Shown here piece after piece: positions 59,760 through 64,000 of a stretch of DNA of 64,000 nucleotides; positions within the stretch are counted from its first letter, which is position 1, and every line of letters starts with the position of its first letter. The notes beneath the pieces were generated by a model that saw nothing but the letters and a program-made list of their open reading frames with translations, did not search any database and had not been told where the DNA came from. Source of the DNA: Anaerolineae bacterium (lineage in GTDB: Bacteria; Chloroflexota; Anaerolineae; Promineifilales; Promineifilaceae); the NCBI GenBank assembly GCA_020848035.1, contig JADLAX010000095.1:124001-188000 (forward strand). Direction: 5' to 3'. The position numbers and the translations under genes are program-made.

Positions 59760-62038
59760 GGCCGTTTCCCCTCCCCCACGTCCATGCGATGGCTGTAGGC
59801 GTTAAAGACCGTGTAGCCGCCGTCACCGTCGGGCAGGTATTCCACCCAGTAAGTCACCGTGTTGGGCCGGAACTGCGCCAAAAAGTGGCCCGACTGCGGG
59901 CTGAGCAGCTTCTGGCCGGTGCGCTCGGCAAAGGCAATCACCTGTTGCACGTCCGCCAGCAAAATCAACCGATCTTCCAGCAAAGCCAGCACCTCATCGC
60001 TCAAATTGAGCCGAATGCTGGCGTATTCTTCTTCTCCACTCACACTTTCACCCCATCGTTCTTGCCGCAGCTGTCGTTTGAGCCGGGCGCGATTTTCGTG
60101 CTTTTGTGAAAAGCCCGGCCCCTTCCCGCCATCGTGGCCCCTTTCAGGGGGTGACCCAAAAATCAGGTCCAGCAGATGGCGCGTCGGTTTGCCCTGGGCG
60201 GCAAAATAGTCGCGGCAGACGGCGCAGTAGGTCACATAATCGGCCGGGCTTTCGGCGATGCGCCGCGCCACCACTTTTTTGGCCAGATCGCGATTGGCAT
60301 ACACCATCAGCCCGCCGAAGCCACAGCAGGTTGTTGTGTCGCGGCTGCGCGGCAGTTCTTCAATATCATACCCCAACTGGCCAACGAGCTGGCGCACGCT
60401 GTCCTGCACGGCCGTTTCCCCTCTTGTGGTGCAGGGGTCGTGAATGGCAATCGTGTCGCTGGGGGTGAGAACGGCCGTTTCCGGCAAACCCTTCTCCGCC
60501 AGCAGCGTGTACAGCGACACCAACTCCACCTCCGGCAGCCGGGTCTTAAACGTTTGGAAGCAGCTGGAGCAGGCCAGCACCACCTTGGGGCGGCCCAAAT
60601 CGTCGTAATTTTGCTGGAACTGCGCCAGGGCGTCGTCGCGCAAATCAGTACGGCCCGCCCAGTCAGCCGGTGCGCCGCAGCAGCCCAGCATCAGCCCCAC
60701 ACCGCCGGTCAGGTTGGTTTGCAGGTAGTCGTAAACGGCCGTAACCTGCCCCGGCGACGATCCCGACAATTGACAGCCGGGAAAGAAAACATATTCGCTC
60801 GTTGTTGTGCCCGGCTGGTTGCGTGACAGGGCAAATTTGTCGCTGTTGCTAAACGCCATGTCGCGCAGCGCAAATTCGTGCGCCGAGGGCGGCATCCGCT
60901 TTTGCTGCACCATTACGCTGCGCGCCGATTTACACACTGCGCCCATGTCGAAGTTGGTGGGGCAAACGGCCGCACACAGCCCGCAGGTGGCGCACGAGTT
61001 GATGAACGTGTTGGCCTGCCGCTCACCCATCACAATCGACAAATTGTTGTAAACCTTGCGCACGTACTGGCGCGGGTAGCTGCCGTACGCTTCCAGGTAT
61101 TCGCACACCTTCACGCACTCCAGGCATTGGCACTGAATGCAGCGCTGCGCCTCGGCAATCGCTTCATCGCGGTAGTAACCCTCGGGGGGCAGCGGCACCA
61201 CGTCGGCCGGTTCGATGCCCGCCGTGTTGGTGTACAGCTTTGTCTCATACGCCCCTTCGTTGCTGCGCGAGGCGGTCAGCGAGACGTTTTGCAGGTAACG
61301 ATCGATGGAAATGGCGGCGCGACGGCCGTCGCTCATCGAGGTAATCGGTGACCAGTGGTCGCGCAGCAGGCTGCCCCCGGCAAAGAGGTTGGGCTGGTCG
61401 GTGGCGTAGGTCACCGGATCAACCGTCACCTCGGCCTGCCCGGTGGCTAGGTAAACAGCGTCGTAGGTCGAACAGACGGCCTCCACACACGGCGTAGTTT
61501 CCAGCAAAACGTCTACCTCAAGTTCGGCCAACACCGCCAAATCTTGTTCGATGAGTGGGCGCGGCAGCGTTTTTTCCGGCACGTCCCAAATGCGCCCGCC
61601 CAGTCGGTGGGTCGCTTCGATGAGTACGACGGTGTATCCTTTGCGAGCGAGGTCGTGAACGGCCGTTAACCCACTCAATCCCCCACCAATCACCGCCACC
61701 CGCTTGCCTTTGGCCTTCAGCGGCTTCACCGGCGCACGCGCCGCGTCCAGCGGCAGGCACGCCTGCTCCAGGGCGCGAATGGCAATCGGGCCGCCAAGGC
61801 TGCTGCGATGGCACACGCCCTGGCATGGCTCATCACAAATGCGGCTGATGATGCCGGGGAACGGCACGCTTTTGGCGAAGATGGCTCGCCCTGCCAAAAA
61901 ATCACCCTGGCCCAGCGCGGCCAACAGACCGCGCACGTCCACATGCAGCGGACAGGTCGCCTGGCACGGCGGCGCTTCATCCTGGATGCATTTTGCTTCC
62001 AGGTCACGCAGCTCTTTTTGATCCATGAAATCTGTCAT
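59756..62038 (-). CDS. FAD/Fe-S oxidoreductase: GltD-like, dicluster and CCG domains
   Basis: A 760-residue multi-domain protein. The N-terminus holds a GltD-type Fe-S region (PPCQATCPLHVDVRGLL, then ICDEPCQGVCH), followed by FAD binding at VAVIGGGLSGLTAVHD. Next is a ferredoxin-like pair, CIQCQCLECVKVC and CATCGLCAAVCPTNFD, then a heterodisulfide-reductase CCG domain (GCQLSGSSPGQ, LMLGCCGAPADWAG, CCGFGGLM). The C-terminal 100 residues are unassigned. It is probably the electron-transfer partner of the Mo hydroxylase. ATG 62038 follows a hairpin that encodes the 26 rejected upstream residues. Confidence 0.85.
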   Translation of the reverse strand: MTDFMDQKELRDLEAKCIQDEAPPCQATCPLHVDVRGLLAALGQGDFLAGRAIFAKSVPFPGIISRICDEPCQGVCHRSSLGGPIAIRALEQACLPLDAARAPVKPLKAKGKRVAVIGGGLSGLTAVHDLARKGYTVVLIEATHRLGGRIWDVPEKTLPRPLIEQDLAVLAELEVDVLLETTPCVEAVCSTYDAVYLATGQAEVTVDPVTYATDQPNLFAGGSLLRDHWSPITSMSDGRRAAISIDRYLQNVSLTASRSNEGAYETKLYTNTAGIEPADVVPLPPEGYYRDEAIAEAQRCIQCQCLECVKVCEYLEAYGSYPRQYVRKVYNNLSIVMGERQANTFINSCATCGLCAAVCPTNFDMGAVCKSARSVMVQQKRMPPSAHEFALRDMAFSNSDKFALSRNQPGTTTSEYVFFPGCQLSGSSPGQVTAVYDYLQTNLTGGVGLMLGCCGAPADWAGRTDLRDDALAQFQQNYDDLGRPKVVLACSSCFQTFKTRLPEVELVSLYTLLAEKGLPETAVLTPSDTIAIHDPCTTRGETAVQDSVRQLVGQLGYDIEELPRSRDTTTCCGFGGLMVYANRDLAKKVVARRIAESPADYVTYCAVCRDYFAAQGKPTRHLLDLIFGSPPERGHDGGKGPGFSQKHENRARLKRQLRQERWGESVSGEEEYASIRLNLSDEVLALLEDRLILLADVQQVIAFAERTGQKLLSPQSGHFLAQFRPNTVTYWVEYLPDGDGGYTVFNAYSHRMDVGEGKRP

Positions 62039-62051
62039 TGTGTAAAAAGTA

Positions 62052-62103
62052 AGTATCGAGCGTAGCCTGAGCTTGTCGAAGGCGGGCTTCGACAAGCTCA
62101 GCC
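62052..62103. repeat. GAGCTTGTCGAAGG-type hairpin
   Basis: GCCTGAGCTTGTCGAAGG is mirrored by CTTCGACAAGCTCAGCC across CGGG, upstream of the oxidoreductase gene. Confidence 0.8.
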
Positions 62104-62200
62104 CTCGGTCAGCCATCGGTAAGTTCAGGTTGCGGCTGTAAAAACGTGAAACAGTGGACGGCCGTTTCCACCGCCCACTGTTCCGTAGCCTAAACGTTAA

Positions 62201-62228
62201 GACCTGACAGGTTTGAACCTGTCAGGTC
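62201..62228. repeat. Perfect 13-bp hairpin after the Mo-hydroxylase gene
   Basis: GACCTGACAGGTT and AACCTGTCAGGTC are perfectly complementary across two bases. It lies 15 nt past the stop of the Mop-like gene; on that strand it is followed by only a short T-poor stretch, so it may pause or stabilise rather than terminate. Confidence 0.8.
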
Positions 62229-62243
62229 TGGGTGATGGTTAGC

Positions 62244-64000
62244 TTAGAAAGCCGGTTCCAGCTCAGCTTCGGTGAGGGGTTTGCGCTTCAAACCGTCCAG
62301 CACCTTCTCCGGGCGAGCCGGCAGGTGGGTGATGCGCACACCGGTGGCATGGTTGATAGCATTGACAATGGCCACATGCGGCGAGGTCAGCGGCAGTTCG
62401 CCCACACCAGCCGCGCCAAACGGGCCGTCGGGACGCGGGGTTTCGACATAGATGAGCTCCATGTTGTCTGGGATGTCACGTGCGAACGGAACACCCGCCC
62501 CCAGCATCGTCGAATGCTTCTCGATGTCCTCGAAGTCCTCCGACAACGCCAGGCCGACGCCCTGCGCCAGACCGCCGTACATCTGCCCGTCAACCACCAG
62601 CCGGTTATTGATCTTGCCGACGTCGGCAACGGCCGTGATCTTGTCCACAACCGTCTTGCCCGTCTTGGTGTCCACATCCACTTCGGCCATAAACACGCCG
62701 TACATGTAGACGGCAAACGGCTTACCCTGCCCATTTTCGTCGCAGTTGGTGGCGTTGGAGGCCGCCCACTTGCCCTTGTAGAGCAGTTCAATGTCTTCCG
62801 CCACCATCTCGTCGTAGGTGCGGAAGCCACCTTCCGGTTTGCGCATGGCCACCAGCAGCTGGTCGGCGGCGTTTTTGATGGCGTTGCCGATCATCACCTG
62901 GCTGCGGCTGCCGCCAGCCGGGCCGCCGTTGGGGGCTATTGCGGTATCATTCAGTTTCAGGTGTATTTCAGTCGGGTCTAGTTCCAATGGCAGCAGCGCT
63001 TCGTGGGCCGTGCCCAGCACACCCATGTCCGCGCCCTGGCCGTGGTCCTGCCAGGTGGCATACACGTTCACGCCGTCCTTGATCAGCTCAATCCACGCTT
63101 CTGCGCCATCGGCCCCATCCAGACCGCTGCCGTACACGCCGACGGAAATGCCGACACCTTTCTTGTGCTGCGCCGTCGAGTTGGCTTTGGCGCGTTCCAG
63201 GGCTTCATGGTACTTGGGCCGCAGAATATCCATCATTTGCGGCAGGCTGTAGACTTCCGGTTCCTGCCCGGTGGGAGTGGTGGAGCCGGGACGGTACAGG
63301 TTCTTGTAGCGCAGCTCAAATGGATCGACGCCCATCTTCTCGGCCAGTTCGTCCATCAAGCTTTCTGAAGCCAGGAAGGATTGCGGTGAACCGTACGCGC
63401 GGAAGGCCGCGCCCCAGACGTGGTTGGTGGCCACGGTGCGGCCCATGCCGCGAATGTTGGGGATGTGGTAACCCGCACCGATATACTGCACGCCGCGCAG
63501 CGTCAGCAAGTCGCCAAATTCGGAGTACGGGCCGTGGTCTACGGTCCAGTCGCTTTCCATAGCAACCAGCTTGCCGTCTTCATCTGCGCCAAACTTCAGC
63601 TTCATGAACCAGGGCGAACGCTTGCCGGTGTAGGTCATGTGCTGGTAGTAGTCGTAGCGCAAGAAGACCGGGTGACCGGTAGCCATGACGGCCACGCCCA
63701 GCAGCGCTTCCATCGTCGGGCTGAACTTGTAGCCAAACGTAGCACCCGCCGGGTTCTGCACCAGGCGCAGTTTCTCCGGCTCTACGCCCAGACCAGGGGC
63801 AATCATCGCGTGATGCAGGTAGAGGCCGATGGACTTGGAGTGGATGGTGTAGCGCCCTTCCTCGTCGATATAGGCAAAACCAACGTCCGGCTCCACGGTT
63901 AGATGGGGCTGCCGCTGGAGATAAAAATCGTCTTCGACGACGTAAGCGGCTTCTTCCATCAGCGGGGCGGTGTCGGCACCCTTGGCGATTTTTTGTTCAA
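62244..64000 (-). CDS. Molybdenum hydroxylase large subunit (Mop/AOR type), 5' truncated
   Basis: The C-terminal about 585 residues of a xanthine dehydrogenase/aldehyde oxidoreductase molybdopterin subunit; the frame stays open to the window edge. Diagnostic elements are FRAYGSPQ (the FRGxGxPQ motif variant), TWQDHGQGADMGV with the GQG loop, APNGGPAGGSRSQ and GPFGAAGVGELPLTSPHVAI, whose Glu (codon 62397-62399) is the catalytic base. The last block closely resembles Desulfovibrio aldehyde oxidoreductase. The [2Fe-2S] domain and any FAD domain lie beyond the window. It is the upstream gene of the cassette; electrons probably pass to the oxidoreductase downstream. Confidence 0.93.
   Translation of the reverse strand, partial: EQKIAKGADTAPLMEEAAYVVEDDFYLQRQPHLTVEPDVGFAYIDEEGRYTIHSKSIGLYLHHAMIAPGLGVEPEKLRLVQNPAGATFGYKFSPTMEALLGVAVMATGHPVFLRYDYYQHMTYTGKRSPWFMKLKFGADEDGKLVAMESDWTVDHGPYSEFGDLLTLRGVQYIGAGYHIPNIRGMGRTVATNHVWGAAFRAYGSPQSFLASESLMDELAEKMGVDPFELRYKNLYRPGSTTPTGQEPEVYSLPQMMDILRPKYHEALERAKANSTAQHKKGVGISVGVYGSGLDGADGAEAWIELIKDGVNVYATWQDHGQGADMGVLGTAHEALLPLELDPTEIHLKLNDTAIAPNGGPAGGSRSQVMIGNAIKNAADQLLVAMRKPEGGFRTYDEMVAEDIELLYKGKWAASNATNCDENGQGKPFAVYMYGVFMAEVDVDTKTGKTVVDKITAVADVGKINNRLVVDGQMYGGLAQGVGLALSEDFEDIEKHSTMLGAGVPFARDIPDNMELIYVETPRPDGPFGAAGVGELPLTSPHVAIVNAINHATGVRITHLPARPEKVLDGLKRKPLTEAELEPAF

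Larger units (their letters stand above)
912..62636. repeat. Dispersed palindromic octamer ACGGCCGT (about 130 copies)
   Basis: The self-complementary octamer ACGGCCGT recurs from 912-919 to 62629-62636. A hand count gives about 133 exact copies, often extended to AACGGCCGTT, plus roughly 25 one-base variants (GCGGCCGT, TCGGCCGT, ACGGCCGC). Random sequence of about 58% GC would give about two. Copies lie in spacers and in genes on both strands. In genes they are read in all three frames as Thr-Ala-Val, Asn-Gly-Arg or Arg-Pro, so protein selection does not explain them. The core CGGCCG is an EagI site. No function is visible; the distribution resembles HIP1 of cyanobacteria. Confidence 0.9.

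Noticed and set aside
62042..62116. Upstream extension of the oxidoreductase frame
   Set aside because: It translates a GAGCTTGTCGAAGG hairpin; the conserved part begins after 62038.
1..64000. tRNA, rRNA or prophage genes
   Set aside because: No cloverleaf, rRNA segment, integrase or capsid-type gene was recognised by eye; a tRNAscan/Infernal run would settle the RNA part.

Overview
The window reads as chromosomal DNA from an uncultured, GC-rich Chloroflexota bacterium, most likely Anaerolineae-like. This is an inference from several traits: large DUF2298 ('YYY') and Agl23-type membrane proteins otherwise typical of archaea and Chloroflexota, several NarL-type two-component pairs, a secreted protease ending in a YLPLV-type tail, a type III pantothenate kinase, and a CarH-like B12 regulator. 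No rRNA, tRNA, phage, transposase or CRISPR array was found.

Layout. 1-3.5 kb: a small membrane protein, a NarL-type sensor kinase/regulator pair, a receiver fragment and a GAF protein. 3.5-5.1 kb: an alpha/beta hydrolase fused to a membrane zincin. 5.2-10.7 kb: a cobalamin riboswitch with terminator, a B12-type ABC importer (binding protein, permease, ATPase) and a convergent CarH-like MerR/B12-binding regulator. 10.8-15.2 kb: a GIY-YIG protein, a CARDB lipoprotein, and a minus-strand group of kinase, CorC/HlyC-type membrane protein and response regulator. 15.3-23.6 kb: coaX, an orphan sugar-type binding lipoprotein, a hydrolase-like protein, a P1 aminopeptidase, a short UvrA paralogue and a tandem-HTH MerR regulator. 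24-39 kb: a 15-kb envelope glycosylation locus (GT-C/DUF2298 fusion, second DUF2298 protein, GT-C protein, ECF sigma, anti-sigma, Agl23-NHL fusion). 39-55 kb: mostly single genes (two SDRs, AraC-GyrI regulator, BtrH_N/DUF4872 protein, secreted metallopeptidase, EamA transporter, VOC protein, aldo/keto reductase, ankyrin protein, triple DinB protein, class III cyclase, J-domain protein). 55.4-64 kb: a minus-strand cassette around a molybdenum hydroxylase (Mop/AOR type, cut by the window end) with an Fe-S/FAD oxidoreductase, a small Cys4 protein, a methyltransferase, a C-GCAxxG-C-C protein, a radical SAM enzyme and a PaaK-like CoA ligase. It resembles the Desulfovibrio vulgaris DVU_1553-1559 neighbourhood.

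Two sequence-level phenomena run through the whole window. First, the palindromic octamer ACGGCCGT occurs about 130 times by hand count, roughly one per 0.5 kb, where about two would be expected by chance; it lies in genes in all three frames and in spacers, like the HIP1 octamer of cyanobacteria. Second, nearly every gene boundary carries a hairpin made of short tandem units and their complements, from about ten sequence families. The same families also lie in frame inside genes: loops of the DUF2298 proteins, a lipoprotein signal peptide, and the C-termini of CoaX, UvrA and a methyltransferase. One copy forms a peripheral arm of the cobalamin riboswitch. Two MITE-like elements (about 52 bp and about 160 bp) are each present twice. 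Six genes have a TATAAT-like -10 box 6-8 nt before the ATG, suggesting leaderless mRNAs.
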